From contig CANRGC010000005.1 in assembly GCA_947630045.1 (NCBI GenBank), positions 1 to 64,000 of the forward strand: a DNA stretch of 64,000 nucleotides. The letters run 5' to 3'. The notes under the pieces were generated by a model that was given only the letters and a program-made list of their open reading frames with translations, made no database searches and had not been told where the DNA came from. A program made the position numbers and the translations under genes. Origin of the DNA: Candidatus Gastranaerophilales bacterium (lineage in GTDB: Bacteria; Cyanobacteriota; Vampirovibrionia; Gastranaerophilales; Gastranaerophilaceae). This document shows positions 44,462-53,651 of the stretch, one piece after another (the stretch's first letter is position 1; each line of letters opens with the position of its first letter).

Positions 44462-44527
44462 GGGGTAAAAACTCGGTTACATTTACTGTCCACACTTATT
44501 TATGTAACGAGCAAGCCCCAGTTACAT
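44462..44527 (-). promoter_or_regulatory. Leader or operator with competing GTTACAT / ATGTAAC repeats
   Basis: GTTACAT occurs at 44476-44482 and again at 44521-44527, with the inverse ATGTAAC at 44502-44508 between them, so the middle copy can pair with either side. The 44462-44519 pairing is long: TTACAT / ATGTAA plus CTCG / CGAG plus GGGG / CCCC with an internal loop. It lies in the lytic transglycosylase leader, next to a candidate start near 44525. Confidence 0.5.
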
Positions 44528-44531
44528 TTAC

Positions 44532-44559
44532 ATAATACTATAAAAATCTCATTTTGCAA
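44532..44559 (-). promoter_or_regulatory. Probable promoter of the lytic transglycosylase gene
   Basis: On the minus strand TTGCAA (44559-44554), a 16-bp spacer and TATTAT (44537-44532). The start would fall inside the 44521-44527 GTTACAT copy, favouring repressor control at that site. Confidence 0.5.
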
Positions 44560-44573
44560 CCCCAAAATAATGT

Positions 44574-44613
44574 TAAAAAACCTGAAAAAGCCTTTTGTTA
44601 AAGGCTTTCAGGT
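44574..44613 (-). terminator. Terminator of pheT
   Basis: On the minus strand a 13-14-bp stem ACCTGAAAGCCTTT / AAAGGC-TTTTTCAGGT with a one-base bulge (44613-44580), then TTTTTT. It starts 41 nt after the pheT stop. Confidence 0.75.
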
Positions 44614-44653
44614 ATATGTTACAAATATAGTAATAAAACTGTTTTTCGTCCGT

Positions 44654-47110
44654 TTATCGTAAAGAAAGTCCTTGAATATTTTTTTCAAGCGATTCTTTTA
44701 TGTTCTTTATTTCGACTTCAATCTCGCTGTCTGTGAGTGTTTTGGTATCGTTTTGAAGAATTATTCTATATGCCATAGATTTTTTCTTTTCACCGATTGC
44801 ACCGCCTTTATAAATGTCAAAAAGACTTGCCCCTTTGAATATTTCTTTATTTCCCGCCTTTTTAATAACTTTTAAAATATCGGCGTTTGTAACGTCTTCA
44901 TCCGTAATAAAGGCTATATCTCTTAGAACCGGAGTTGTGACGGGCAATTTTTTATATTTTGCAACGGTGTCAAAATTTATATTTTTCAATATTTCTTCAA
45001 GATTAATTTCAAAAACAAACAAATCTTGATTAAATTTCAATTTATCAGCTAAAATCGGATGAATTTTCCCTATGTAACCTAAATTAATCGGGTTTTTTGA
45101 TAAAAGTTCGATTGTTGCCGACTGATAGGGGTGCATAAACTTTTTATCTTCTTTTAAGGGTGAAAAAACTATTCTTTTAGATAACCCCAAAACCTCAAAC
45201 AGATTTTCCAAAATTCCTTTCATAAGATAAAAATCGGGTTTTTCTTTTCTGTTCCAAAGTTCGTTATTTGTGTTTCCGAATATACATCCTGAAATTTTTC
45301 TTTCTTCAACAACACCGGTGAAATCTTCGTTTGAGGGTTCAATTGCCCTGAAAACTTTACCTATTTCATAGAGTTTAAAATTTTTATTTCCGTTGTCATA
45401 GTTATTTTTAACAACGCTGATTAAATTGGGCATAAGCTCTTGGCGAAGGGTTGTTGCGTCTTCCGATTGAGGATTTTTAACATCTACCCTTTCATTTTCG
45501 TTTAATGAAGTCATGAAATCTTTAACAAAATTATCTCCGGTCAAAGAAGTTGTCATAATTTCGCTGAAACCGTTCCCCAAGAAAAGCTCATTTATGAGTT
45601 TTAAGGTTTTTGTTTCAAAAGAAATTGTTGCCCCGCTTGAAATTTCGGGCAAAGTCGGAGCAATTTTATCAAAGCCGTTAATTCTTGCTACTTCTTCGAT
45701 TAAATCAATTTCACGGCTGACATCACACCTTCTGTAGGAAGGAACTTCAAATTTAGCCGCAGCTTCATTTTTCCCTAAAAGTTTAAAGCCTAAATTTTCC
45801 AAAATTTCAATACATTTATTCTGTTCTATTTCAGAGCCCAAAATTCTTTTAACTTCAGAATTTCTTAAAAGAACTTCCACCGGCTGACCTTCGCTTGAGC
45901 CGGTTTCAACAATTCCTTCAAATTTGGCGTCAGCATATTTTATTAAAAGGTTAATTGCTTGATATAAACCCTGTTTAACCATTTTAATATCGACTCCATG
46001 TTCAAACCTTGATGAAGCTTCGGAACGATAACCGATAGAGCGTGCGGATTTTCTGTTTGTGTGCGGGGTGAAAAATGCGGCTTCAAGCGCCAAATTTTTA
46101 GAGTTATCATCAATTTCAGAATTATTTCCGCCGAAAACTCCCGCCAGACAAACCGCTTCATCTTCTTTTGAAATAACAACCGTTTTATCTGTCATTGTTC
46201 TTTCAACTTCGTCCAAAGTGGTTATCTTTTCGCCGTTTTTTGCATATCTTACGCACAGATATTTATTTAATTTGTCATAATCAAAGGCATGCAAAGGTGT
46301 TCCGTATTCGAGCATTATATAATTTGTGATGTCTACAACGTTATTTATGGGGCGCATGCCGCCTGCAATTACCCTTCTTTGGATATATAGCGGTGCGGGT
46401 TTAATTGTTATATCTTTTAAAACACCGATTGAATAATATTTGCAAACTTCATCGTCCTTGATTTCAACTTTAAAATCGGCTTTTAAATTTTGGGTTGGAA
46501 CAATGGGAGAAAATTTTAATTTTCTGTTGAATAGTGCCGCAATCTCTCTTGCTATGCCAATTACCGAAAATTCATCGCCCCTGTTTGAAGTTGGTGCAAC
46601 ATGGAAAATTATTTCATCATGGATATTTAAAACTTTTTCCAAAGGTTCATTTAACTTAATTTCTTTTAAAAGAGAATTTAAAATTAAAATGCCGCTTTCT
46701 TTTTGAAGCCCTTCAAGCCCGAGTTCATCTTCGGAACAGAGCATTCCTTGAGATTCAACCCCTCTTATAACGGCGGGGGTTAATTCAAATTGTTCGCCGG
46801 TTTTTCTGTCTAAAACCTTGGAACCTACGGAAGCGTAAGGAATTATTTGCCCGACTTCAATATTTTGCGCCCCGCAAACAACCGTTTTAACGCCATTTCC
46901 CGTATCTACGGTAACAAGGTGCAATTTATCGGCATTCGGGTGATTTTCAATTTTTTCAATTTTTGCAGTTATTATGTTTGTAAATTTGGGTTTGATTTCT
47001 TCAATTTCTTCAACCTCTAAACCGCTCATTGTAAGGTTGTGAGCAATTTCTTGAGGTGTAATTCCCTCTATATCAACATATTCATTTAACCACTCGTATG
47101 AAACTTGCAT
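44654..47110 (-). CDS. pheT: Phenylalanyl-tRNA synthetase beta subunit
   Basis: Beta subunit of PheRS, 818 residues of the full bacterial type: N-terminal B1 start (MQVSYEWLNEYVDI), an OB-fold RNA-binding domain (EKIENHPNADKLHLVTVDTG) at about 40-150, B3/B4 editing domain (HRNSRDA... here NRKSARSIGYRSEASSRFEHGVD), B5, catalytic-like domain and the C-terminal ferredoxin-fold anticodon-binding domain (YKKLPVTTPVLRDIAFI). The alpha gene pheS normally precedes it but is not here: an unrelated coiled-coil gene lies upstream. An SD GAGG is present. Confidence 0.95.
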   Translation of the reverse strand: MQVSYEWLNEYVDIEGITPQEIAHNLTMSGLEVEEIEEIKPKFTNIITAKIEKIENHPNADKLHLVTVDTGNGVKTVVCGAQNIEVGQIIPYASVGSKVLDRKTGEQFELTPAVIRGVESQGMLCSEDELGLEGLQKESGILILNSLLKEIKLNEPLEKVLNIHDEIIFHVAPTSNRGDEFSVIGIAREIAALFNRKLKFSPIVPTQNLKADFKVEIKDDEVCKYYSIGVLKDITIKPAPLYIQRRVIAGGMRPINNVVDITNYIMLEYGTPLHAFDYDKLNKYLCVRYAKNGEKITTLDEVERTMTDKTVVISKEDEAVCLAGVFGGNNSEIDDNSKNLALEAAFFTPHTNRKSARSIGYRSEASSRFEHGVDIKMVKQGLYQAINLLIKYADAKFEGIVETGSSEGQPVEVLLRNSEVKRILGSEIEQNKCIEILENLGFKLLGKNEAAAKFEVPSYRRCDVSREIDLIEEVARINGFDKIAPTLPEISSGATISFETKTLKLINELFLGNGFSEIMTTSLTGDNFVKDFMTSLNENERVDVKNPQSEDATTLRQELMPNLISVVKNNYDNGNKNFKLYEIGKVFRAIEPSNEDFTGVVEERKISGCIFGNTNNELWNRKEKPDFYLMKGILENLFEVLGLSKRIVFSPLKEDKKFMHPYQSATIELLSKNPINLGYIGKIHPILADKLKFNQDLFVFEINLEEILKNINFDTVAKYKKLPVTTPVLRDIAFITDEDVTNADILKVIKKAGNKEIFKGASLFDIYKGGAIGEKKKSMAYRIILQNDTKTLTDSEIEVEIKNIKESLEKNIQGLSLR

Positions 47111-47169
47111 TTTAAATTCCTCTTTTTTTGTCTTTTAAGCCAATTTTAGTACAAAAAGGAATGTATGCA

Positions 47170-47202
47170 AATAAAAAACACCCTTTATTAAAAAGGGTGT
47201 TT
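47170..47202 (-). terminator. Terminator of the 554-aa gene
   Basis: On the minus strand an 11-bp stem AAACACCCTTT / AAAGGGTGTTT (47202-47192, 47186-47176), then a T-run at 47175-47170. Confidence 0.85.
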
Positions 47203-47250
47203 AGACAATATTTCTAAGTTAATTATATTGTGTCTCAGTAGAGTTGTGTT

Positions 47251-48915
47251 TTACATATGTAATTGAGCATATAATTGAGCGTCTCTGTTTACGGTTATTT
47301 TTCCTATCTTTGTCCCGAGTTTCGCATTATATATTTTTGATAAATCTTCACTTGAAAGCTTTGACAATTCTTTTGACATATTCTTATAGCTTGGTCTTTG
47401 TGTCATTTTCTTGATTTCGGTCTTTGTAAATTCAGGAGATGACGTTGTTTGCGGCTTCTTAACATTACCGTTGTTAATATTTTCTTCCACTTTTTCAGCC
47501 GCATTCATTGCTCTTTCTTGAAGATTTTCCGTTCTTGCAACTTCTTTCTGAGCAATATCAACTTTTGCTTTATTTTGCAACGTAGGATCGGCATTATACG
47601 TGTCTTGAGCTTGTTTTAAATTGGTCTTAGCATTTTCCGCAGTTTCAATTGCCTGATTTACACCTTGGTCAAGTGTCTTTTTATTTGTTGCATGTTCAAT
47701 TTTGCCCAGTGTTTTTCTTTCTTGTTTGTTTATGGCTTTAGTATTTTCTTTGCTTGTGTAATTTCTTTCTTCAAGCCTTGCAGCGTTACGGTCTGATGCA
47801 GCTTTATTTGCGGCTTCGTTTACGGCTTTTTTAACTTCTTTAGGTTGATTATATTTTAAATCTTTTTTAACTTGTTTCGTAGATTCTCCGTTTTCAACTC
47901 TGGTTTTTGCTTCAGCTTGTCTTGCGTTTGCTTCTTGTTTAATTCTTGCTTGTTCAGCTTCATATTCCGCTTTTGCTTTTTGATTATATTCTTTTTGAGC
48001 TTGTCTTTGTTTATCTGCATTTATTTTTTGTTTTTCATAATCAGCCTTCATTTTTTCCGCTTGTTCTTCGGGGCTCATATCTCTTAGCTTTTTCTTCTGA
48101 CCGGCTTCTTGTGCTTCTGTTGTTTCAGGTTCATCAGTTACATTTTTGCTAAAGCCGAGGTTTGTTTTCCAAGCTCCTGATGTAAATGATTTAACGGAAG
48201 CCGAGAACGATTTGCCTGCCCCTGTAATACAAGCTTTTGTAGCCTGAAGTGATGACATTGACTCTGCATTTTCAAAGCCCGCAACTCCGGCTTTGCCTGC
48301 GGCTTTTGCCGCCGCTTTGGCACCTACAACGGAACCTGCTATTATTCCTGTACCTGCGCCGATATCTTCCCATGCGCCTTTTGCTTCAGCGTCAGTTTTT
48401 GCATTTGCTGCCCCTATAGCACCTTTAGCTACATTAAAGACACCTGCGCCAACCCCTGCCGCAACTAATAATGGGGCTGCTGCTCCACCTGTTGCTGCGA
48501 CTAATAAACCGCCGCCAACCACTGTGAGTGCGCCTTTAATAAAGTTTTCGGGGGATGAAAACATGTTTGTAATCGGTGAAACTAAGCCTTTGAAAAAGCT
48601 TCCGACCGTATCGCCGAATGAAAGTTTACCGTCATCGCAACCGTCCGTACATGCGGGGTCCATTGTTGTTGTATTTAATTCATTTATATCAAGATTATTT
48701 CCTGTGGGTTCATCATAAATTGTAGTAGGTGCGGTAGCGGCATTCGGGCTTAAGGTGCCGTCATCAGCAAAACTTTTGAGTTCTAACTTATCAAAATCAA
48801 ATATTGACGGGTTTTGAACTCTGTTTATTAAATCTTCACGAACTTTAGCCGCAGCATAGTTCCCTTCTACCTGCGCATTTAATGCGGCATTGTAAGCAAA
48901 ACCGTAATCGCTCAT
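47251..48915 (-). CDS. Large coiled-coil protein with glycine-zipper segments (554 aa)
   Basis: I do not recognise it. Residues 1-50 begin DYGFAYNAALNAQVEGNY, without a signal peptide. A linker with Cys89 and Cys93 follows. Two hydrophobic Gly/Ala-rich stretches lie at about 125-170 and 186-213, with GxxxG spacing that suits membrane insertion or helix packing. Then come Lys/Glu/Ala/Gln-rich coiled-coil stretches at about 275-345 and 405-480, and a short structured C-terminal part (KNMSKELSKLSSEDLSKIYNAKLG). This layout resembles translocators, tape-measure-like or effector proteins, but no secretion machine lies nearby. It has its own SD GAGGATA and its own terminator. A cytosolic structural role is also possible. 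Confidence 0.7.
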   Translation of the reverse strand: MSDYGFAYNAALNAQVEGNYAAAKVREDLINRVQNPSIFDFDKLELKSFADDGTLSPNAATAPTTIYDEPTGNNLDINELNTTTMDPACTDGCDDGKLSFGDTVGSFFKGLVSPITNMFSSPENFIKGALTVVGGGLLVAATGGAAAPLLVAAGVGAGVFNVAKGAIGAANAKTDAEAKGAWEDIGAGTGIIAGSVVGAKAAAKAAGKAGVAGFENAESMSSLQATKACITGAGKSFSASVKSFTSGAWKTNLGFSKNVTDEPETTEAQEAGQKKKLRDMSPEEQAEKMKADYEKQKINADKQRQAQKEYNQKAKAEYEAEQARIKQEANARQAEAKTRVENGESTKQVKKDLKYNQPKEVKKAVNEAANKAASDRNAARLEERNYTSKENTKAINKQERKTLGKIEHATNKKTLDQGVNQAIETAENAKTNLKQAQDTYNADPTLQNKAKVDIAQKEVARTENLQERAMNAAEKVEENINNGNVKKPQTTSSPEFTKTEIKKMTQRPSYKNMSKELSKLSSEDLSKIYNAKLGTKIGKITVNRDAQLYAQLHM

Positions 48916-49019
48916 ATTATCCTCGTTTCTCTCTTTACTACAATTTTTTAATGGGTATATACATGTAAAGTCCGGAATTATATAAAAATTGCATGATTTG
49001 TATCTATTGTAAATAAATG

Positions 49020-50552
49020 TTAAACAATGATTTCTTTTTCACAAGAATATGTAACATACCCCATAGGCGTTAAGGGGGGGCGTTTTAGGAATTTTCTTTT
49101 CGTATAAATAATTTCGGCTTTATTTAAATTTTTCATCGGCGAATTTTGTTTAACCAAATTTGCACAAAACAACATTACCTCATTTGTGGGTTTTACTCTT
49201 CCGTTTTGAGTTTTTAAAACGCAATGGGATGAGGGGCAATCATAAGCATGAAACCAGATATCTTCGGGGGAAGAAAGCTTTTTTATTATGTAATCATTTT
49301 GTTTGTTATTTTTCCCGAGATAAATTTCAAAACCTTTGAAATGAATGGTTTCAACCTTTGGTTTTTCTGTTTTATCAGGTTTTTCTTCCGTAATTTCTTC
49401 TTCAATTTCTTCTAAAACAGAGAGCTTGTCAGCGTTTTCAATCGAAAATAAGACATCTTCCAAATATAAAAGTCTTTTTTTGGCTTCAATTTCTCTTTTT
49501 TCTTGAATTTCTTTGGCGGATTTTAATTTTGAATAAAGTTTATAATATCTCTGGGCGTTTTCAGCCAAAGTTAAATTCGGGTTTAATTTAATGTTTACCC
49601 CCTCAAACTCAACATTTTCGGAATTTTTATCAATTTTATAAATATATTGAAAAATTAAATCTCCCGATTTTTTATATCTTTCATATTTTTCATAATCAAT
49701 TTTATTTTCAAAAAGAAGTTTCACCCCTTTTATCTTCGTTTTGACCGCTTTTAAAAGTTTTGTTTTTTTTGTTGATATCAAATCTTCATTTACCGTTTTT
49801 GAAAAATAATCAAAAATTATTTCATTAAAACTTTTATCATTTCCCCAAAACATTTTGATTTTTTCTTTTTCAAATACGGCATTTTGAAGGGCATAAAAAA
49901 GCTTTTCGTCATCGGTAATTCCTTTTGATACAAAATCAAAATAAGGTTTTGAGAAATAATAAAAATTCTTTGGAATATTATCTTTTTTTTCAATAAATGC
50001 TGAATATGAAGTTTTTAATATGTCTGATTTTTCTTGTTTTTCGGGATAAATATATTTTATTCCGCCGTAAATTTCTCTTTTTGAACTTTTCTCGGCGGAA
50101 ACATTATGCGCAGAGCCGATTATAAGCCCCGTTTTTGAATTATATAAAATTACATTCGAATATTTCCCCATAAGCTCAATTGATAAAATAATCGGTGTTT
50201 CAATTCCGAATTCATCCGAACAGAGAAAATGAAATTCTAAAATTCTGTCATATTGAACAAGATTAGATTTAATTATTTTAGCCCCTTCAAGATATTTTCT
50301 TAATTGCATACAAAACATAGGCGGGCTTTTCGGAATTTTTACCGAATAGTCTGACTTGTCTTTAATAAAACAAACATGAGGATATTTTGGATTTATATTG
50401 ATATAAAACTTTTTGTTTTCACCGTTATTTCTTATATAGAAAAGAATTTCCGTTCTTTTTGGCATTTGAATTTTTTGAATAACGCCATTATTAAAGACAT
50501 GTTCGTTTTCTTCATAAAAAAATTTTAGTGTCAGACTGTCTAGGTTTTTCAT
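49020..50552 (-). CDS. rqcH: RqcH/NFACT family ribosome quality-control protein
   Basis: Homologue of Rqc2/NEMF that adds Ala tails to stalled nascent chains on 50S subunits. Start at 50552 (MKNLDSLTLKFF) gives 510 residues; the frame runs 26 codons further upstream, into the nadD region, which is unlikely. An NFACT-N domain is at about 1-120, followed by helical/coiled-coil regions and the NFACT-R domain YLGKNNKQNDYIIKKLSSPEDIWFHAYD with DIWFH. It is a little shorter than B. subtilis RqcH (about 570), mostly in the coiled-coil. A -10 TATAAT lies 13 nt before the ATG, leaving a very short leader. Confidence 0.88.
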   Translation of the reverse strand: MKNLDSLTLKFFYEENEHVFNNGVIQKIQMPKRTEILFYIRNNGENKKFYININPKYPHVCFIKDKSDYSVKIPKSPPMFCMQLRKYLEGAKIIKSNLVQYDRILEFHFLCSDEFGIETPIILSIELMGKYSNVILYNSKTGLIIGSAHNVSAEKSSKREIYGGIKYIYPEKQEKSDILKTSYSAFIEKKDNIPKNFYYFSKPYFDFVSKGITDDEKLFYALQNAVFEKEKIKMFWGNDKSFNEIIFDYFSKTVNEDLISTKKTKLLKAVKTKIKGVKLLFENKIDYEKYERYKKSGDLIFQYIYKIDKNSENVEFEGVNIKLNPNLTLAENAQRYYKLYSKLKSAKEIQEKREIEAKKRLLYLEDVLFSIENADKLSVLEEIEEEITEEKPDKTEKPKVETIHFKGFEIYLGKNNKQNDYIIKKLSSPEDIWFHAYDCPSSHCVLKTQNGRVKPTNEVMLFCANLVKQNSPMKNLNKAEIIYTKRKFLKRPPLTPMGYVTYSCEKEIIV

Positions 50553-50576
50553 ATAATTTATTGTATTATAAAATTT

Positions 50577-51146
50577 ATGGAATGTTATTATTTTGGAACT
50601 TTTAACCCTGTTCACAAAGGGCATATTCAAACGGCATATGAAGTTTTAGAAAAGTTTAATTTTGATAAAATTATTTTTGTTCCCTCAAATCAGCCGCCCC
50701 ATAAGAAAAATTTTATTGATATTTCTCACAGAATTAACATGTTAAAACTTTTGGAAAATGAAAAAATAAAAGTTTCAGACATTGAAACAACTCTTAAAAC
50801 CCCTTCGTATTCTTTTCAGACTATTGAAAAATTAAAAAAGGGGGAAGAAAAACTTAATTTTATCATAGGATATGACGCTTTTATTCAAATTAAAACGTGG
50901 AAAAACCCCGAATATATAAGGAAAAATTTGCATTTTATAGTCCTTCAAAGAAGGGGGGAAGAAAAAAGCGAAATTGAAAAATTAAAAGATGAAGGATATG
51001 ATTTTGTCATTGCGGAGAATATCTCTTTTGTTGATGTTTCATCCACTCAAATAAGAGAAAATGTTAAATCGGGTCTTTCAATTGATAATCTCGTTGATGA
51101 AAAAGTAAAAAGGTATATTAAAGAAAATGAACTGTACAGAAATTGA
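50577..51146 (+). CDS. nadD: Nicotinate-nucleotide adenylyltransferase
   Basis: Makes nicotinate adenine dinucleotide in NAD synthesis, 189 residues. The HxGH motif is GTFNPVHKGHIQ; the SSTxIR motif is VSSTQIRENV. The shorter N terminus (MECYYFGTFNPV) matches the family. No SD is visible; a -10 TATTAT ends 8 nt before the ATG, so a leaderless mRNA is likely. It overlaps yqeK by 20 nt, the usual nadD-yqeK pair. Confidence 0.94.
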   Translation: MECYYFGTFNPVHKGHIQTAYEVLEKFNFDKIIFVPSNQPPHKKNFIDISHRINMLKLLENEKIKVSDIETTLKTPSYSFQTIEKLKKGEEKLNFIIGYDAFIQIKTWKNPEYIRKNLHFIVLQRRGEEKSEIEKLKDEGYDFVIAENISFVDVSSTQIRENVKSGLSIDNLVDEKVKRYIKENELYRN

Positions 51147-51717
51147 AAAAGAATTAAAAGAAATTTTAACGCCTGAAAGATATATGCACACTCTCGGGGT
51201 GAAAGATTGTGCCGTTGAGCTTGCAAAAAGATACGGGGCGGATGTTAAAAAGGCTGAAATTGCAGGGCTTTTGCATGATTGTGCAAAATGTATGGAAAAA
51301 GAAGCATTAAAAAGTTTTATCGCCAAAAATATTAAAGATATACAAAAAAACGAAATGAAAAATTATAAAACCCTTCATGCTCCCGTGGGCGCTAATCTTG
51401 TCTGCACAAAATATAAAATTAACGACAAAGAAATTATAAATGCCGTAAGGTGGCACACTTTGGGCAGAGTGAATATGGGGCTTTTGGAAAAAATTATTTT
51501 TCTTGCGGATAAAATTGAAAAAAACACCCGTGACATTAACTATAGAAATGAAATTTTAAAAATTTTAGATGAAAATGAAGGCGAAAAAGGTTTAAATCTG
51601 GCTCTTTTAAGGTGTTTTGAAGAAACAATCAAAAGTTTAACGGAAAGAAATCTCTATATTTGTATGACAACGGTTGATGTTTACAATTGGTTACTTGAAA
51701 TAACAATTGGTGTATAA
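51127..51717 (+). CDS. yqeK: HD-domain hydrolase YqeK (Ap4A hydrolase)
   Basis: Symmetrical diadenosine tetraphosphatase, 196 residues. Metal residues are in MHTLGVKDCAVELAKRYG, GLLHDCAK and VRWHTLGR, and FLADKIEKNTR lies near the end. YqeK controls Ap4A, an alarmone. It overlaps nadD, the normal partner. rsfS, which often follows, is absent: a transporter gene comes next. Confidence 0.92.
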   Translation: MNCTEIEKELKEILTPERYMHTLGVKDCAVELAKRYGADVKKAEIAGLLHDCAKCMEKEALKSFIAKNIKDIQKNEMKNYKTLHAPVGANLVCTKYKINDKEIINAVRWHTLGRVNMGLLEKIIFLADKIEKNTRDINYRNEILKILDENEGEKGLNLALLRCFEETIKSLTERNLYICMTTVDVYNWLLEITIGV

Positions 51718-51768
51718 AAAACTATTTTTGTGTTACAAATGTAGATAATACGTTTAAGGAATTAATTT

Positions 51769-53028
51769 TTGAAGAAAAAATCAAAGCTGACTTTTTTTAT
51801 ATTTCTGGCGCTTATTCTTGGAATTATTTTCGGATGGCTTTGTCCTGAATATGCTTCAAAAATGCACCCTTTGGCAGAGGCGTTTTTGAAAATGGTCAAG
51901 ATGATAATTGCTCCGTTGATTTTTTCAACCCTTGTTGTCGGAATAGCGGGGCATGGCGATATTAAAAATCTTGGAAAAATCGGGCTTAAGACAATTGTTT
52001 ATTTTGAAATTATAACAACTTTTGCGCTTATTTTCGGTCTTTTAATGGCAAATGTTTTTAAACCGGGGGTTGGTTTTAATATTGATATTTCAAGCGTTTC
52101 AATGGCGGCTGTTGAAAAAATGCAGCATATTCAAGTTGACCACTCTCTAACTCATCTTATTTTAAACACAATTCCTTCGAGTTTGTTTGAAGCTATGGCT
52201 GAAGGAAACTTATTACAAATTGTTGTTTTTGCAATATTCTTTTCTCTTGCAATTTGTACCGTCGGTCAAAAGGCAAGACCCGTTTTGGATTTTTTGCAAT
52301 CAACCTGTGAAATTATGTTTAAATTTACCGAATATGTTATGTATTTTGCTCCTATTGGCGTTTTTGGAGCAATCGCAGCAACAATCGGGCAAAACGGAAT
52401 AGGAATTTTATCAAGCTATGCAAAATTAATATTTTTAACTTATTCTTCCCTTTTGATTTTTATTATTTTTGTTCTTTTGGTTGCAAAACAAATTGTGAAA
52501 ATTCCTTTCAGAAGTTTTGTTTCGGCAATAAAACAGCCCGCCGTGCTTGCCTTTACGACTGCAAGTTCGGAAGCTGCCCTTCCGAAAGCAATGGAAGTTA
52601 TGGAAAAATTCGGTGTTCCAAAAAATATAGTAAGCTTTGTTATGCCGACAGGATACACCTTTAATCTTGACGGCTCAACTCTTTATCTTGCTTTAACTTC
52701 ACTTTTCTGCGCACAAATTATGGGGATTGACCTTTCAATTCACCAACAAATCGCAATAATGCTCACTTTGATGTTAACTTCAAAAGGAATTGCGGGAGTG
52801 CCGAGGGTTTCTTTGATTGTTTTAACCGGAACCCTTGCAAGCTTTAATATTCCCGTTGTCGGAGTTGCAATCTTACTTGGAATTGACCAAATTCTTGATA
52901 TGGGCAGGACAACTCTTAATTTAATCGGAAACTGTGTGGCAACAACCGTTGTGGCGAAATGGGAAAACGCCTTTGATTATGAAAAAATGGAAAGTTATAT
53001 AAAAACAAAAAAGGAAGCTGAAGCTTAA
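51769..53028 (+). CDS. Dicarboxylate/amino acid:cation symporter (DAACS)
   Basis: Secondary transporter of glutamate, aspartate or C4-dicarboxylates driven by Na+ or H+ (GltP/DctA family), 419 residues. TTG start with AAGGA upstream. Eight membrane helices with the two reentrant hairpins are seen: the Ser-rich hairpin FTTASSEAALPKAM, then TM7 (GYTFNLDGSTLYLALT) and the HP2/TM8 part (TSKGIAGVPRVSLIVLTGTL, DQILDMGRTTLNLIGNC). The Asp-Arg in TM8 (GRTTLN) favours acidic amino acids or dicarboxylates. The precise substrate is not determined. It ends tail-to-tail with a methyltransferase gene, sharing 4 nt. Confidence 0.9.
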   Translation: MKKKSKLTFFIFLALILGIIFGWLCPEYASKMHPLAEAFLKMVKMIIAPLIFSTLVVGIAGHGDIKNLGKIGLKTIVYFEIITTFALIFGLLMANVFKPGVGFNIDISSVSMAAVEKMQHIQVDHSLTHLILNTIPSSLFEAMAEGNLLQIVVFAIFFSLAICTVGQKARPVLDFLQSTCEIMFKFTEYVMYFAPIGVFGAIAATIGQNGIGILSSYAKLIFLTYSSLLIFIIFVLLVAKQIVKIPFRSFVSAIKQPAVLAFTTASSEAALPKAMEVMEKFGVPKNIVSFVMPTGYTFNLDGSTLYLALTSLFCAQIMGIDLSIHQQIAIMLTLMLTSKGIAGVPRVSLIVLTGTLASFNIPVVGVAILLGIDQILDMGRTTLNLIGNCVATTVVAKWENAFDYEKMESYIKTKKEAEA

Positions 53029-53651
53029 TTTACTTTTCTGGAGAGTAAAATTCCTGCGTCAAAGTTTAAAATTTGGGTTTGATAATTTGGATTTTTCATA
53101 ATTTCGTCAATGAAGGGTTTTGTTTTTTTGTAATGCGAAACAATATTGTCCGCAACAATAAGCCCGCCTTTATCCAAAAGAGGCTCATACAGATTGAAAT
53201 AGTCGATATATTCAGCTTTATTTGCGTCAACAAAAATAAAGTCGAATTTTTCTTTGTTTAATTTTTTCATCTCGCCCAAAATGTCAATGGCATCACCCGT
53301 TATAACGTTTATAACATCAAAAACCCCCGATTTTTTAAAATTTTCTATGGCTAAAACCGAGCGTTTTTCCCAAAATTCAATGGTGGTTAATTTGCCGCCC
53401 GTTTCAATCAAGGCTTTTGCAAGCCAAATTGCGCTATAGCCGTTTGAAGTGCCAATTTCAAGGGCAGATTTTACCCCTTTTATTTTTATAAGAAGATTTA
53501 AAAAATTGGCTGTAGATTCATCAACATTCCAAAAGTCTTGAGTTGTTTTTTCAAGTTCAACCAAAACACTTTGTGTTTCTTCATCGAAAAGTTTTTCTTT
53601 TTTATCGCCCGATACAACTTTAGTGAAATCAAGAGCTTCTTTGAACTTCAT
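53025..53651 (-). CDS. SAM-dependent O-methyltransferase
   Basis: Class I methyltransferase of the caffeoyl-CoA/catechol OMT group, 208 residues. Motif I is ALEIGTSNGYSAIWLAKAL; the catalytic DANK is in FIFVDANKAEYIDYF; DNIVS (ADNIVSH) follows. Substrate unknown. It is the last gene of the grpE-dnaJ operon, starting right after the propeller gene stop. The 4-nt tail overlap with the symporter is at 53025-53028. Confidence 0.9.
   Translation of the reverse strand: MKFKEALDFTKVVSGDKKEKLFDEETQSVLVELEKTTQDFWNVDESTANFLNLLIKIKGVKSALEIGTSNGYSAIWLAKALIETGGKLTTIEFWEKRSVLAIENFKKSGVFDVINVITGDAIDILGEMKKLNKEKFDFIFVDANKAEYIDYFNLYEPLLDKGGLIVADNIVSHYKKTKPFIDEIMKNPNYQTQILNFDAGILLSRKVN

Noticed and set aside
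47872-48087. Phe/Ser/Leu-rich plus-strand ORF opposite the 554-aa gene
   Set aside because: Antisense to Lys/Glu/Ala-rich coiled coil, giving a hydrophobic shadow; no SD or promoter.
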